Source of the DNA: Modestobacter sp. DSM 44400
GTDB taxonomy: Bacteria; Actinomycetota; Actinomycetes; Mycobacteriales; Geodermatophilaceae
Length of the DNA stretch: 64,000 nucleotides
Assembly (NCBI RefSeq): GCF_900107175.1
Contig: NZ_FNOZ01000006.1
Location: 83,282 to 147,281, forward strand
Direction of reading: 5' to 3'
Every line of letters begins with the position of its first letter. The first letter of the stretch is position 1. This document shows, in pieces, positions 36,764 through 46,687 of this stretch. A program made the translations under genes and the position numbers. The notes under the pieces are model-generated. The model did not search any database and had not been told where the DNA came from. It was given only the letters and a program-made list of their open reading frames with translations.

Positions 36764-37978
36764 TCAGGCCACCATGCCGTGCGGGTCGATGACGTACTTC
36801 TTCGCGGCGCCGGAGTCGAACTCGGCGTAGCTCTGCGGTGCGTCATCGAGGGGGATCACGGTGGCGTTGACCGCCTTCGCGATCTGCACCTTCTCGTGCA
36901 GGATCGCCTTCATCAGGCCGAGGTTGTACCGCATGACCGGGCACTGCCCGGTGGTGAACGACAGCGACTTCGCCCAGCCGGTGCCAAGGCTCAACGAGAG
37001 CGACCCGACCTTCGCCGCCTCGTCGATGCCACCGGGGTCGCCGGTCACGTAGAGCCCGGGGATCCCGATCTGGCCACCGGCTGCAGTGACCTCCATCAGG
37101 GAGTTCAGCACCGTAGCGGGCGCCTCGGTGGTCGAGCCGTCGCCGTGTCCGCGGGCCTCGAAGCCGACGGCGTCGACCGCGGCGTCGACCTCGGGCACCC
37201 CGAGCAGCTGTTCGATCTGGTCCTGGGGTGCCCCCTTCGACACGTCGACGGTCTCGCACCCGAAGCTGCGGGCCTGCGCGAGCCGCTGCTCGTTGAGGTC
37301 GGCGACGATCACCACGGCGGCACCCAGCAGCTGAGCGCTGGCCGCTGCCGCGAGCCCGACCGGTCCCGCCCCGGCGATGTACACCGTCGACCCCGGCTTG
37401 ACCCCGGCAGTGACCGCACCGTGGAAGCCGGTCGGAAAGATGTCCGACAGCATCGTGAGGTCCAGGACCTTCGCCATCGCCTGGTCCCGGTCCGGAAAGC
37501 GCAACAGGTTCCAGTCGGCGTAGGGCACGGTCACGTACTCGGCCTGACCGCCGACCCACCCACCCATGTCGACGTAGCCGTAGGCGGCCCCGGGTCGCGC
37601 GGGGTTCACATTCAGGCAGATGCCGGTCTTGCCCTCCTTGCAGTTGCGGCACCGCCCGCAGGCGATGTTGAACGGCACGGAGCAGACGTCGCCGACCTCG
37701 ACGAACTCCACGTCCGGCCCGGTCTCCACCACCTCGCCGAGGATCTCGTGCCCGAGGACGAGGTTCGCCGGGGCCGTGGTCCGGCCGCGGACCATGTGCT
37801 GGTCACTGCCGCAGATGTTGGTGGTGACGACCTTGAGGATGGCTCCGTGGTTCAGTTTCCGGCCCACGTTGGCCGGGTTGACACCCGGTCCGTCGAGCAG
37901 CTCCAGCTTCGGGTAGTCGATCTCGTGTACCTCGACCTTGCCGGGCTCCATGTACGCAACGCCTCTGTTGCCAGCCAT
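36764..37978 (-). CDS. fdhA: glutathione-independent formaldehyde dehydrogenase
   Basis: A 404-residue zinc-dependent alcohol dehydrogenase family enzyme oxidising formaldehyde to formate with NAD+. The catalytic zinc region is NICGSDQHMVRGRTTAPANL and GHEILGEVVE; the structural zinc cysteines are CGRCRNCKEGKTGIC. The Rossmann motif is VYIAGAGPVGLAAAASAQ. The length and the insert after the GHE motif are typical of the Pseudomonas putida type. Confidence 0.93.
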   Translation of the reverse strand: MAGNRGVAYMEPGKVEVHEIDYPKLELLDGPGVNPANVGRKLNHGAILKVVTTNICGSDQHMVRGRTTAPANLVLGHEILGEVVETGPDVEFVEVGDVCSVPFNIACGRCRNCKEGKTGICLNVNPARPGAAYGYVDMGGWVGGQAEYVTVPYADWNLLRFPDRDQAMAKVLDLTMLSDIFPTGFHGAVTAGVKPGSTVYIAGAGPVGLAAAASAQLLGAAVVIVADLNEQRLAQARSFGCETVDVSKGAPQDQIEQLLGVPEVDAAVDAVGFEARGHGDGSTTEAPATVLNSLMEVTAAGGQIGIPGLYVTGDPGGIDEAAKVGSLSLSLGTGWAKSLSFTTGQCPVMRYNLGLMKAILHEKVQIAKAVNATVIPLDDAPQSYAEFDSGAAKKYVIDPHGMVA

Positions 37979-38175
37979 GACGATGGCTCCTGTCTGCTCG
38001 TGGACCGTGCCTGGTGAAGCCGCATGCGGGGCTCCCTCCGCTCGCCCGTCGAGGGCTATGGCGGACGAGTCTGCTCCTCCGCGACGCCGACCGCAGCGCG
38101 TAGGAGCCCTGGAGCGGCGAGGAGACCGACGTCCGGATCCCGCTCCCGGGACGGCCACGACTCGGCCAGGAGCCG

Positions 38176-38190
38176 TCCGACATTGTCGGA
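38176..38190. promoter_or_regulatory. perfect palindrome upstream of the glycerol operon
   Basis: TCCGACATTGTCGGA is a perfect 15-base palindrome (7-bp arms around one T). It lies between the divergent fdhA and aquaglyceroporin genes, about 90 bases before the preferred start at 38281. It is a likely operator; the protein is unknown. Confidence 0.55.
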
Positions 38191-38280
38191 TCGCCGAGGT
38201 TGCTGTGCGACATGGATCACTTCTACCTTCCACGTGACCGACGCCCCGTCGGCCTGGTCACTCCCGCTGCTGGAGGACAC

Positions 38281-39162
38281 TTGCCTGAGCAATTGAAGCC
38301 GCACACCCTGTTCGGCGAACTGGCTGCTGAGTTCGCCGGGACCCTGATCCTGATTCTCTTCGGCCTCGGCGTAGTAGCGCAGGTGGTCGCCGGTGGCCTC
38401 GGCGACCACGACAGCATCTCCTGGGCCTGGGGCCTCGGCGTCACTTTCGGCGTGTACGTGGCGGCCCGGATCAGCGGCGCCCACCTGAACCCGGCGGTCA
38501 CCGTGGCGCTGGCGGTCTTCCGCGGCTTCGAGTGGAAGAAGGTGATCCCCTACTCGATCGCCCAGACGCTGGGCGCCTTCGTCGCCGCCCTGATCGTCCG
38601 CTGGAACTACACCGAGGTGCTGGCCGCCTTCGACCCCGGACACACCATCAAGTCGCAGTTCGTGTTCTCGACCCTGCCCGGGAACGGTGCACTGCCCGTC
38701 GGCACGTGGGGAGCCTTCCGGGACCAGATCATCGGCACCGCGATCCTGCTCTTCCTGATCCTCGCCGTGACCGACCTGCGCAACAGTTCGCCCGGGGTCA
38801 ACCTGGCGCCGGTCGTCATCGGCTTCATCGTCGTCGCCATCGGCTTCGCCTGGGGCACCGACGCCGGCTACGCGATCAACCCCGCCCGTGACTTCGGGCC
38901 GCGACTGGCGTCCTTCCTGACCGGCTACGGCGGCGCCTGGCGCGACCAGTACGGCAACTTCTACTTCTGGGTGCCCATCGTCGGCCCGCTGATCGGCGGC
39001 GTCCTCGGTGCCGGGCTGTACGACGTGCTGGTCGGCCGGCACCTGCCGATCGCCGACGAGGACCAGGAGGCCGGCCGCATCCCGACCGACCCGGAAACCG
39101 ACGCCGACCGGGCACGCCGGACCGAGCCCACAGCCGGCCGCCCCGAGCAGGAACCTCGATGA
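38281..39162 (+). CDS. glpF: aquaglyceroporin (MIP/GlpF family)
   Basis: A 293-residue channel with six membrane helices and two re-entrant loops. The NPA motifs are GAHLNPAVT and [12 protein letters not shown]; Asp after the second NPAR marks the glycerol-conducting class. The TTG at 38281 is preferred because GGAGG lies five bases upstream; ATG at 38212 is possible but would place the palindrome close to the start. The C-terminus is hydrophilic. It overlaps dhaK by four bases, so glycerol or dihydroxyacetone entry is coupled to its phosphorylation. Confidence 0.9.
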   Translation: MPEQLKPHTLFGELAAEFAGTLILILFGLGVVAQVVAGGLGDHDSISWAWGLGVTFGVYVAARISGAHLNPAVTVALAVFRGFEWKKVIPYSIAQTLGAFVAALIVRWNYTEVLAAFDPGHTIKSQFVFSTLPGNGALPVGTWGAFRDQIIGTAILLFLILAVTDLRNSSPGVNLAPVVIGFIVVAIGFAWGTDAGYAINPARDFGPRLASFLTGYGGAWRDQYGNFYFWVPIVGPLIGGVLGAGLYDVLVGRHLPIADEDQEAGRIPTDPETDADRARRTEPTAGRPEQEPR

Positions 39163-40160
39163 AGAAGCTGATCAACGACCCGGCCGACGTCGTCAGCGAC
39201 GCGCTGCGCGGGATGGCCGCCGCACATCCCGAGTTGCGGGTCGACCACGAGAACCGGGTCGTCTTCCGCGGCGACGCCCCGGTGCAGGGCAAGGTCGGCC
39301 TGGTCTCCGGCGGCGGCTCGGGTCACGAGCCGATGCACGGCGGGTTCGTCGGCCCCGGGATGCTGGACGCCGCCTGCGCCGGCGAGGTGTTCACCTCGCC
39401 GGTCCCCGATCAGATGGTCGCGGCCACGAAGGGCGTGGACGGCGGCGCCGGCGTGCTGCACATCGTGAAGAACTACACCGGCGACGTGCTGAACTTCGAG
39501 ATGGCCGCCGAGATGGTCGCCGCCGAGTCAGGCACCGAGGTGGTCTCGGTGGTCACCGACGACGACGTCGCCGTCCAGGACAGCCTCTACACCGCCGGCC
39601 GCCGCGGGGTGGGTGTCACGGTCCTGCTGGAGAAGATCGTCGGTGCGGCGGCCGAGCAGGGCCGCCCGCTCTCCGGCGTCGCCGACCTCGCCCGGAAGGT
39701 CAACGCCCAGGGCCGCAGCATGGGCATGGCGCTGACGTCCTGCACGGTCCCGGCAGCCGGGAGACCCACCTTCGACCTGTCCGACGACGAGATGGAGATC
39801 GGCGTCGGCATCCACGGGGAGCCCGGCCGGCGCCGGGTGCCGCTGGCCCCGGCCCGGGAGATCGCCGAGATGCTGCTCGAACCGGTGCTCGGTGACCTCG
39901 ACTTCACCGGCAGCGACGGCGCACTGGTGTTCGTCAACGGCCTGGGCGGCACGCCGCTGCTCGAGTTGTACCTGCTGTTCGCCGACGTCACAGCCGTGCT
40001 CGAGAAGGCCGGGGTGCGCATCGCCCGGTCGCTCGTCGGGTCGTACATGACCAGCCTGGACATGGCCGGCTGTTCGGTGACGCTGCTCAAGGTCGACGAC
40101 GACCTGGTCCGGCTGTGGGACGCCCCGGTGCGCACCCCCGGCCTCCGGTGGGGGACGTGA
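39159..40160 (+). CDS. dhaK: dihydroxyacetone kinase subunit DhaK
   Basis: A 333-residue subunit that binds dihydroxyacetone covalently. The substrate pocket carries [16 protein letters not shown], and the catalytic His lies in [10 protein letters not shown]. It works with DhaL (ADP/ATP carrier) and DhaM (PTS phosphoryl donor). The ATG overlaps the aquaglyceroporin stop. Confidence 0.95.
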   Translation: MKKLINDPADVVSDALRGMAAAHPELRVDHENRVVFRGDAPVQGKVGLVSGGGSGHEPMHGGFVGPGMLDAACAGEVFTSPVPDQMVAATKGVDGGAGVLHIVKNYTGDVLNFEMAAEMVAAESGTEVVSVVTDDDVAVQDSLYTAGRRGVGVTVLLEKIVGAAAEQGRPLSGVADLARKVNAQGRSMGMALTSCTVPAAGRPTFDLSDDEMEIGVGIHGEPGRRRVPLAPAREIAEMLLEPVLGDLDFTGSDGALVFVNGLGGTPLLELYLLFADVTAVLEKAGVRIARSLVGSYMTSLDMAGCSVTLLKVDDDLVRLWDAPVRTPGLRWGT

Positions 40161-40804
40161 GGGTGGCGGACGGTGTCGACGTCCAGGCACTGACGGCCTG
40201 GGTCCGCGAGTTCGACCGGCTGGTCGCCGAGCACGAGGGCGAGCTGACCGGGCTCGACGCGGCGATCGGCGACGCCGACCACGGCGCGAACATGCACCGG
40301 GGGCTGACCGCCGCAGTCGCCGCCCTCGCCGGCACCCCGCCCGCCGACCCGGCGGCGCTGCTCAAGCAGGTCGGCATGACGCTGATCAGCAAGGTGGGCG
40401 GGGCCAGCGGCCCGCTCTACGGCACGCTGTTCCTCCGGATGGCCGGCGCCGTCGGGACCGACGAGGTGGACGCCGCCACGTACGCCCGCGCCCTGCGGGC
40501 CGGGCTGGACGGCGTCCTCGCCCGGGGCAAGGCCGAGCCCGGCGACAAGACCATGGTCGACGCACTCGGCCCGGCCTGCGACGCCCTCGATCAGGAGATG
40601 GCGGCGGGCGGGTCCCTGGCCGAGGCACTGCGCCGGGCGGCCACCGCAGCCCGGCAGGGACGCGACGCCACCGTGCCGATGCTCGCCCGCAAGGGCCGGG
40701 CCAGCTACCTCGGCGAGCGCAGCATCGGCCACCAGGACCCGGGGGCGACCACCACCGCCCTGCTGCTCGACGCCGCGGTGACCACGCTGGGCGGGGAGGG
40801 CTGA
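40157..40804 (+). CDS. dhaL: dihydroxyacetone kinase subunit DhaL
   Basis: A 215-residue nucleotide-binding subunit. The magnesium-binding acids are in [17 protein letters not shown]. Further motifs are [12 protein letters not shown] and GDKTMVDAL. The GTG overlaps the dhaK stop (GTGA). An in-frame GTG six bases further is also possible. Confidence 0.95.
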   Translation: MRVADGVDVQALTAWVREFDRLVAEHEGELTGLDAAIGDADHGANMHRGLTAAVAALAGTPPADPAALLKQVGMTLISKVGGASGPLYGTLFLRMAGAVGTDEVDAATYARALRAGLDGVLARGKAEPGDKTMVDALGPACDALDQEMAAGGSLAEALRRAATAARQGRDATVPMLARKGRASYLGERSIGHQDPGATTTALLLDAAVTTLGGEG

Positions 40805-40809
40805 CGCGC

Positions 40810-41220
40810 GTGGCGCGGGTCGGGCTGGTGGTGGTCTCGCACAGCCGCGCGCTGGCCGAGGCCACGGTCGCGCTCGCTCAGCAGATGCTCCCCGGTCGGG
40901 AGCTGGCGATCCAGGTTGCCGCCGGAACCGAAGACGGCGGTCTCGGCACGGACGCGGTCGCCATCTCCGCGGCGATCACGGCCGCTGACGCCGGCGACGG
41001 CGTGGTGGTGCTGATGGACCTGGGCAGCGCGGTGCTGTCCGCCGAGACGGCGCTCGAGCTGCTGGCGGACGACCTGCGCGAGCGGGTCCTCCTGAGCGCC
41101 GCGCCGCTGGTCGAGGGGCTCGTGGGTGCCGCGGTGGTGGCAGCAGGCGGCGCCGACCGCGCTCGGGTGGGCGCCGAGGCACTGCTGGGCCTGGCGCCCA
41201 AACAGGCCCACCTCGGGTAG
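40810..41220 (+). CDS. dhaM: dihydroxyacetone kinase phosphotransfer subunit DhaM (EIIA domain)
   Basis: A 136-residue mannose-type EIIA domain, with the phosphorylated His in VVSHSRALAEA and VVLMDLGSAVLS. It accepts phosphate from HPr and gives it to DhaL. It lacks the HPr and EI-like domains of the E. coli protein, so it depends on a separate PTS. It ends the operon. About 260 bases without a recognisable gene follow. Confidence 0.92.
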   Translation: MARVGLVVVSHSRALAEATVALAQQMLPGRELAIQVAAGTEDGGLGTDAVAISAAITAADAGDGVVVLMDLGSAVLSAETALELLADDLRERVLLSAAPLVEGLVGAAVVAAGGADRARVGAEALLGLAPKQAHLG

Positions 41221-41481
41221 GCCGGGCCGGATGCGGCAGCGTGGCGTTCCGGGATGGGTGGTCGGGTCGCCAGCCGACGCGCCATCGTCGACGACGTGCG
41301 GGTGGTGGATCTGCAGGACGCCGCGGCGTGGCCGCGCCTGGCCAGCGCAATTGCGGTGAACAGACCGGGGGTCCGGCTCCGACGACCGCGGCATGCTCAT
41401 CCGCATCCGGGTGCCCCGGTGGGCACGGGACCAGGCTTCTTGCGTCGGCGGAGAGGTGTCAACCGGGTTCTCGAGGCGCCC

Positions 41482-42483
41482 TCAGGGAGCCGCGGCCGCC
41501 ACCGCGGCGAGGTGCCGCTCCTTGTCCGCCGCCGGCAGGAAGCTGGCCCGGAAGCTGTTCTCGGCCAGCCGCCGGCGCTCCCCCGCATGCAGGCCGAGCG
41601 CCCCCGCGACCGACTCGGTGTTGTCGTGCAGGTAGCCACCGAAGTAGGCCGGGTCGTCGGAGTTGACGGTAGCGAGCAGCCCGGCGTCCAGCATCCGGCG
41701 CAGCGGGTGCGCAGCCAGGTCCGGCACGCAGCGCAGCGCCACGTTGGACAGCGGGCAGACCGTCAGCGGCACCTGCTGGTCGCGGAGCCGGGCGACCAGC
41801 GCCGGATCCTCCAGGCTGCGGATGCCGTGGTCGACGCGCTCCACACCGAGAATGTCCAGCGCCGACCAGACGTAGGCCGGCGGGCCCTCCTCGCCCGCGT
41901 GCGCGACCCGGTGCAGCCCCTCGTCGGCGGCCAGCGCGTAGGCCCGCTCGAACAGCTCCGGCGGGTGCCCCACCTCGGCGCTGTCCAGCCCGACGCCGAT
42001 CACCAGGTCGCGGTACGGGCGCAGTCGGGGCACCAGCGCCTCGGCCTCCGCGGGGTCGCGGTCGCGCAGGAAGCAGACGATCAGGGACGCCGACAGCCCG
42101 TGCCGCTGCTCCGCCGTCGCGAACGCCGCACCCAGGCCCTCGAACACCACTTCCAACGGGACGCCGCGGCCGGTGTGCGCCTGCGGGTCGACGAAGACCT
42201 CGGCGTGCCGCACGCCCTGCGCGGCCGCCCGGACGAGGTAGGCCTCGGCCAGGTCGGTGAAGTCCTGCGGTGTCTGCAGCACGGCGGTCAGCTCGTAGTA
42301 CAGATGCAGAAAGGACTGCAGGTCGGCGAAGGCGTACGCGCGGCGCAGCTCGTCGAGGTCGGCGTGCCGGAGCGGCGTGCGGTTGCGGCCGGCCAGCGCG
42401 AAGGCGAGCTCGGGTTCGAGCGTGCCCTCGATGTGCACGTGCAGCTCAGCGGTCGGGAGGGGCGGCGACTGCGGCGGGGTCAC
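41482..42483 (-). CDS. adenosine/adenine deaminase family protein
   Basis: A 333-residue metal-dependent deaminase. Zinc and catalytic motifs are AELHVHIEGTLE (His-x-His), HAGEE, ERVDHGIRSL and VNSDDPAYF. The run TVCPLSNVALRCV matches the adenine deaminase branch better than the classical adenosine deaminase pattern, so adenine to hypoxanthine is quite possible. It overlaps the upstream MFS gene by 38 bases and is probably cotranscribed. Confidence 0.85.
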   Translation of the reverse strand: MTPPQSPPLPTAELHVHIEGTLEPELAFALAGRNRTPLRHADLDELRRAYAFADLQSFLHLYYELTAVLQTPQDFTDLAEAYLVRAAAQGVRHAEVFVDPQAHTGRGVPLEVVFEGLGAAFATAEQRHGLSASLIVCFLRDRDPAEAEALVPRLRPYRDLVIGVGLDSAEVGHPPELFERAYALAADEGLHRVAHAGEEGPPAYVWSALDILGVERVDHGIRSLEDPALVARLRDQQVPLTVCPLSNVALRCVPDLAAHPLRRMLDAGLLATVNSDDPAYFGGYLHDNTESVAGALGLHAGERRRLAENSFRASFLPAADKERHLAAVAAAAP

Positions 42484-43981
42484 GGGCGTCGACGGTAGCG
42501 GGGACGGCGGCGACGGTGGTGCCGGTCGGTATCGGCCGGCGGCGCACGTCCCGGATCGCCACCCCGAGCGCGGCGAGGGCGACCACCACGCTGAAGGCCA
42601 GGGCAGCGGTGTACGCGGAGCCGTAGTGCTCCTGCCGACGGAGGCCGTCGGCGGCAGCCCCGGTCGCCGCGGCGTAGAAGATGGCGGTCATGACCGCGGC
42701 ACCGGCCGCGTTGCCGATGCGCTGGGAGGTCTGCAACATCCCGCCGGCCGTCGAGCCGCCCCGCACGTCGACCTCGGCCAGCGACAGCGCCTGGTTGGGC
42801 GTCATCACCGCGCCGCCCCCGAGGCCGGCGACGAGCAGGGCCGGGGCAAGGAACAGCGCGACGTGCCCGGGGGCCACGGTGCCCGCGGTCAGGGCGGCGA
42901 CTCCGGCGGCGGATGCGATCCCGACGGTGAACAGCAACAGTGCGACGACGAGGACCTTCTGGCCGGCGCGGCGGAGCAGCCGGCCGGCGATCGGCGCGGA
43001 GACGGCGGTGCCGACGGCGTAAGCCGAGGCCGTGAGCCCGGACTGCAGGGCCGAGTAGCCGAGGCCGTCCTGCAGGAACAGCACCAGGACCAGCGGCGTC
43101 CCGGTGTAGGCGATGAAGAACAGCAGAGCCAGGACGACGCCATCGGCGTAGGAGCGGATACCGAACAGGTCCAGGTCGATCAGCGGGTGCCCGCGCCGCC
43201 GCCCCGGACCCCGCTCCCAGGCGACGAACCCGGCGAGGACGGCCAGCGCCGGGACCACCAGGACGGCCAGCCGCAGGTCGTGGCTGGCGTCGTACTGCAC
43301 GGCCGGGAACAGCAGCCCGAACACGCCCACGGTGAGCAGTGCCGCACCCGGCAGGTCCAGGGCACGGCGGCCCCCGCCGGTCGGTTCGGTGGGCAGCAGC
43401 CAGGCGCAGAGCACAAGGGCCACGACGCCGATCGGCACGTTGATCAGGAAGCACAGCCGCCAGCCGTTGGTCTCGCCGCCCAGGCCGATGATCACCCCGC
43501 CGACGACTGGCCCCGCGGCGGTCGCGATGCCGACCGCGGCACCGATCACCCCGAAGGCCCGGCCCCGCTCCGGCCGGGGGAACAGCTGCTGTACCAGCCC
43601 GGACACCTGCGGGTTGATCAGGCCGCCGGCCAGCCCCTGCAACACCCGGCCGACGATGACCACGCCGGGCGTGGGCGCCACCCCCACCATCGCGGAGAAG
43701 ACGACGAAGGCGCCGATACCGACCATCAGCATCCGCTTGCGGCCGCGGTCGTCGCCCAGCCGGCCGCCGATGATCGGGACCATGCCGAAGGCCAGCGCGT
43801 AGCCGGAGACCACCCACTGCAGCTCCGCGGCGTCGGCGTCCAGCCCCGTGCCGATCGAGGGCAGCGCGACGGTGACGATGCTGACGTCCAGCAGCGTGAT
43901 GGACAGCGCCGAGACGCACACCGCGAGGGCCGACCAGCGTCGGGGGTCGGGCCCGCTCCCGCCGCCCGAAGTTGCTTTCAC
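42446..43981 (-). CDS. MFS transporter, DHA2 family (14 TM)
   Basis: A 511-residue drug/proton antiporter-like protein. Signature motifs are TLLDVSIVTVALPSIG (motif D1), GGRLGDDRGRKRML (motif A) and GRVLQGLAGGLINPQ. About 14 hydrophobic helices are visible. The GTG at 43981 is chosen; an adjacent in-frame TTG is at 43984. Substrate unknown. Confidence 0.9.
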   Translation of the reverse strand: MKATSGGGSGPDPRRWSALAVCVSALSITLLDVSIVTVALPSIGTGLDADAAELQWVVSGYALAFGMVPIIGGRLGDDRGRKRMLMVGIGAFVVFSAMVGVAPTPGVVIVGRVLQGLAGGLINPQVSGLVQQLFPRPERGRAFGVIGAAVGIATAAGPVVGGVIIGLGGETNGWRLCFLINVPIGVVALVLCAWLLPTEPTGGGRRALDLPGAALLTVGVFGLLFPAVQYDASHDLRLAVLVVPALAVLAGFVAWERGPGRRRGHPLIDLDLFGIRSYADGVVLALLFFIAYTGTPLVLVLFLQDGLGYSALQSGLTASAYAVGTAVSAPIAGRLLRRAGQKVLVVALLLFTVGIASAAGVAALTAGTVAPGHVALFLAPALLVAGLGGGAVMTPNQALSLAEVDVRGGSTAGGMLQTSQRIGNAAGAAVMTAIFYAAATGAAADGLRRQEHYGSAYTAALAFSVVVALAALGVAIRDVRRRPIPTGTTVAAVPATVDARDPAAVAAPPDR

Positions 43982-44006
43982 CAACTCATCGTCCCCACGC
44001 CCTCAA

Positions 44007-44031
44007 GTGATCACCCTTTCGGGTCGATCAC
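44007..44031 (+). promoter_or_regulatory. hairpin upstream of the NlpC/P60 gene
   Basis: GTGATCACCC and GGGTcGATCAC pair across TTTC with one bulged C, about 90 bases upstream of the gene. It may be an operator, a leader hairpin or the bidirectional terminator region; I cannot decide. Confidence 0.4.
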
Positions 44032-44118
44032 TCCTCCAGCGCGCCATGGACGGCGCGGGAGCGGGTCCATCCCGGCACACCAGGACGGTGTCGCCGGACA
44101 CGCGGAGGAGCAGCAGCC

Positions 44119-45420
44119 GTGAACAGCTCGGTCGGGACACAGGTCAGGGCAGGACGTCGGACCGGCATCCGGCTGGTGCGCCGCACCGCCGGGGCGGTCG
44201 CCGTCGCGACCGCGTGTCTGGTCCTCGCCCCCGGGGTCGCCGCCGCCGCTCCGACCAATCCCAGCGACTCGCAGATCAGCGCCGCGCAGCAGGCCAAGGA
44301 CGCCGCGGCCCAGCAGGTCGGCGTCCTGGCAGCAGGGCTGGCCTCGGCCCAGGCACAGGTGGACGCGGCCAACGCCGCCGCCGCGATCGCCCTGGACACC
44401 TTCCAGGGCAAGCAGGCCGAGCACGAGGCGGCACAGGCGACCGCCGAGTCCGCCGCCGCCGCGAGCCGGCAGGCCGACGCCGACCTGGCCGCCGCCCGGG
44501 CCGCGATCGCCGACTTCGCCCGCACCAGCTACATGCACGGCAGCACCAACCCGGGCATGCAGGCCCTGATGACCGCCGGTGACCCGGCCCAGATGCTCGA
44601 GCGCGCCGCACTGCTGGACGCCGCCGGGGACCACCGCGCGGACGTCGTCGCCTCGGTGACGGTCGCGCAGGAGCAGGCCGCAGCGGCCGACGTCGCGGCG
44701 CAGGATGCGCTCACCGTCGCCGCAACGCTGAAGCAGCAGGCGGCCGACGCGCTGGCCGCAGCCGAGCAGGTGGAGGCCGGCGCCCGGCAGCAGGCCGTGG
44801 CGTTCGCCACCCAGCAGTCCGCCGTGCAGGCCCAGCTCGCCGCCGCGCAGCAGACGCTGCTCGGCCTGGAGGGCGCCCGCGCCGCCGCCACGCAGTACGC
44901 CCAGCAGCAGGCCGCCGCCCAGCGGGCAGCTGCCGCAGCTCCGCAGCGGGTGGCCTCGGCCGGCCCGGCTTCCGTGGTCGCCGCCGGTCCGACCGCCGGC
45001 GCCGGCTCCTCCTCCGCGGTGGAGACCGCCATCAGCGCCGCCAAGCGCTACGTCGGCACGATCTACGCCTGGGGCGGCGGTTCGCTGTCCGGCCCGAGCG
45101 TGGGCTGGGGCGTCGACGAGGGCGTCGTCGGCTTCGACTGCTCCGGGCTGACCCGCTACGCCTACGCCCAGGCCGGCATCTCCATCGCCCGCAACAGCAC
45201 CCAGCAGTACGCGACCCTGCCGAAGGTCTCCCGCGCCGAGCTGCAGCGGGGCGACCTGATCTTCTGGGCGCTGGACACCGACCGTCCGTCGACGATCCAC
45301 CACGTGGCCATCTACCTCGGTGACGGGATGATCCTCGAGGCCCCGCAGAGCAACTCGGTCATCCGCGTCACCTCGATGCGGTGGCCGGGCTTCATCGGCG
45401 CCGTCCGCCCCAGCGCCTGA
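44119..45420 (+). CDS. secreted NlpC/P60 peptidoglycan hydrolase with coiled coil
   Basis: A 433-residue RipA-like protein. A signal peptide covers about residues 1-45 (LVLAPGVAAAAP), then an Ala/Gln-rich coiled coil runs to about 260, and the NlpC/P60 domain covers about 305-430. The catalytic Cys341 is in GFDCSGLTRYAY and His395 in IHHVAIYLGDG. Such enzymes cut D-Glu-meso-DAP stem peptide bonds during division. The coiled coil probably autoinhibits or recruits partners. GGAGGAGC precedes the GTG. Confidence 0.92.
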   Translation: MNSSVGTQVRAGRRTGIRLVRRTAGAVAVATACLVLAPGVAAAAPTNPSDSQISAAQQAKDAAAQQVGVLAAGLASAQAQVDAANAAAAIALDTFQGKQAEHEAAQATAESAAAASRQADADLAAARAAIADFARTSYMHGSTNPGMQALMTAGDPAQMLERAALLDAAGDHRADVVASVTVAQEQAAAADVAAQDALTVAATLKQQAADALAAAEQVEAGARQQAVAFATQQSAVQAQLAAAQQTLLGLEGARAAATQYAQQQAAAQRAAAAAPQRVASAGPASVVAAGPTAGAGSSSAVETAISAAKRYVGTIYAWGGGSLSGPSVGWGVDEGVVGFDCSGLTRYAYAQAGISIARNSTQQYATLPKVSRAELQRGDLIFWALDTDRPSTIHHVAIYLGDGMILEAPQSNSVIRVTSMRWPGFIGAVRPSA

Positions 45421-46687
45421 GAAAGGACCCCCGCCCGGGCCCCCTCGCAGGCTCGGGGACGCCAGGGAGGGGGCCGGGACGCGCATCCGCGTCGGATCGG
45501 TTCCGCGGGTCGTGCAGCAGCGTGGACAGGGCAAGCGCGATGACCGGCAGCGCGACGAGAACGGCGAGCACCGTTCGTAGGCTGGTGGCGTCGGCGAGCG
45601 CCCCGAGCGCCGGGGTGGCCAGGCCGCCGACGCTCACCGCGAGCCCGACGGTGACACCGCTGGCGGTGCCGATCCGATTGGGCAGGTAGTCCTGGCCGAG
45701 AACGACGAAGACGCTGAAGGGCAGGTACACCGCGATTCCGGTGAGGACCACGAGTGCGACGGCGAGCGGCCGGTTGGTGACGAAGGCCAGCCCGGCGACG
45801 GCGGGGATGGCGAGGGAGAAACCGAGGCGGATGCAGATCAGCCGCCCGGCCCGGTCGGCGAGCCAGCCACCGAGCAGCGTGCCGCTGGCACCGGCGACGA
45901 GAAAGACGGTCAGTACGGCGCCGGCTTGCCCGGTGGAGGCACCCAGGTCGCGGATGAAGTGCAGGGCCAGGAAGGTGCTCAGTCCGAAGAACAGGATCGA
46001 GCGCACGATGACCACCGCGGTCAGCTTTCCGAACGCCGGCCAGTCATCGACGCCGACCGGCAGCATCGAGGCCCGACGCCGGCCCGCTCGACCGTCCAGG
46101 ACGCGACTCAGGCGCGCGCTCAGCACCGCGGCCATGACCAGGACCGGCAGGATCAGCAGCGGGGTGCCCCGCACGCCGATGGTCAGCAGCACCGGGGTGG
46201 CCAGCAGCGGGCCGACGGCGTAACCGACGTTGCCGCCCAGGGCGAACACGCTCATCGCCCGGGTGCTGTCCCCGGAGGCTTGCCGGGCAGCCCGGGCCGC
46301 TTCGGGGTGGAACGCGGCGACGCCCAGGCCCGACACGGCGACCGCCAGCCAGGTGAGCAGGTAGGTGGAGAACAGCCCGGACGCGGCGATCCCGACGCCG
46401 GCGACGGTCATCCCGGCCGGGATGATCCAGCGCCGCGGGCGTCGGTCGGTCAGCCAGCCGAACGCCGGCTGGGCGACCGACGAGAGCACGGTCGCGGCGA
46501 GCGTGAGCCCGGACACCGCCGCATAGGTGTAGTGCCGTTCGACGACCAGGAACGGCAACAGCGCGGGCACGACCCCCTGATAGAGGTCATCGACGCCATG
46601 GGCCACCGACATCAACGCCACCCCGGGCCGGTTCACGGTGGCCCGTGCCGTGCGAGGCGGCGCGCCGCCGTCGGCATGTCCGGTCAC
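45392..46687 (-). CDS. MFS transporter, fosmidomycin-resistance (Fsr)-like
   Basis: A 431-residue permease with about 12 helices. The sequences HGVDDLYQGVVPALLPFL, GLGVAAFHPEAARAA and LGGNVGYAVGPLLATP are typical of the Fsr group. Its 3' end overlaps the NlpC/P60 gene by 29 bases on the opposite strand. It diverges from the AraC gene with 140 bases between, so the regulator may control it. Confidence 0.9.
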   Translation of the reverse strand: MTGHADGGAPPRTARATVNRPGVALMSVAHGVDDLYQGVVPALLPFLVVERHYTYAAVSGLTLAATVLSSVAQPAFGWLTDRRPRRWIIPAGMTVAGVGIAASGLFSTYLLTWLAVAVSGLGVAAFHPEAARAARQASGDSTRAMSVFALGGNVGYAVGPLLATPVLLTIGVRGTPLLILPVLVMAAVLSARLSRVLDGRAGRRRASMLPVGVDDWPAFGKLTAVVIVRSILFFGLSTFLALHFIRDLGASTGQAGAVLTVFLVAGASGTLLGGWLADRAGRLICIRLGFSLAIPAVAGLAFVTNRPLAVALVVLTGIAVYLPFSVFVVLGQDYLPNRIGTASGVTVGLAVSVGGLATPALGALADATSLRTVLAVLVALPVIALALSTLLHDPRNRSDADARPGPLPGVPEPARGPGRGSFLRRWGGRRR

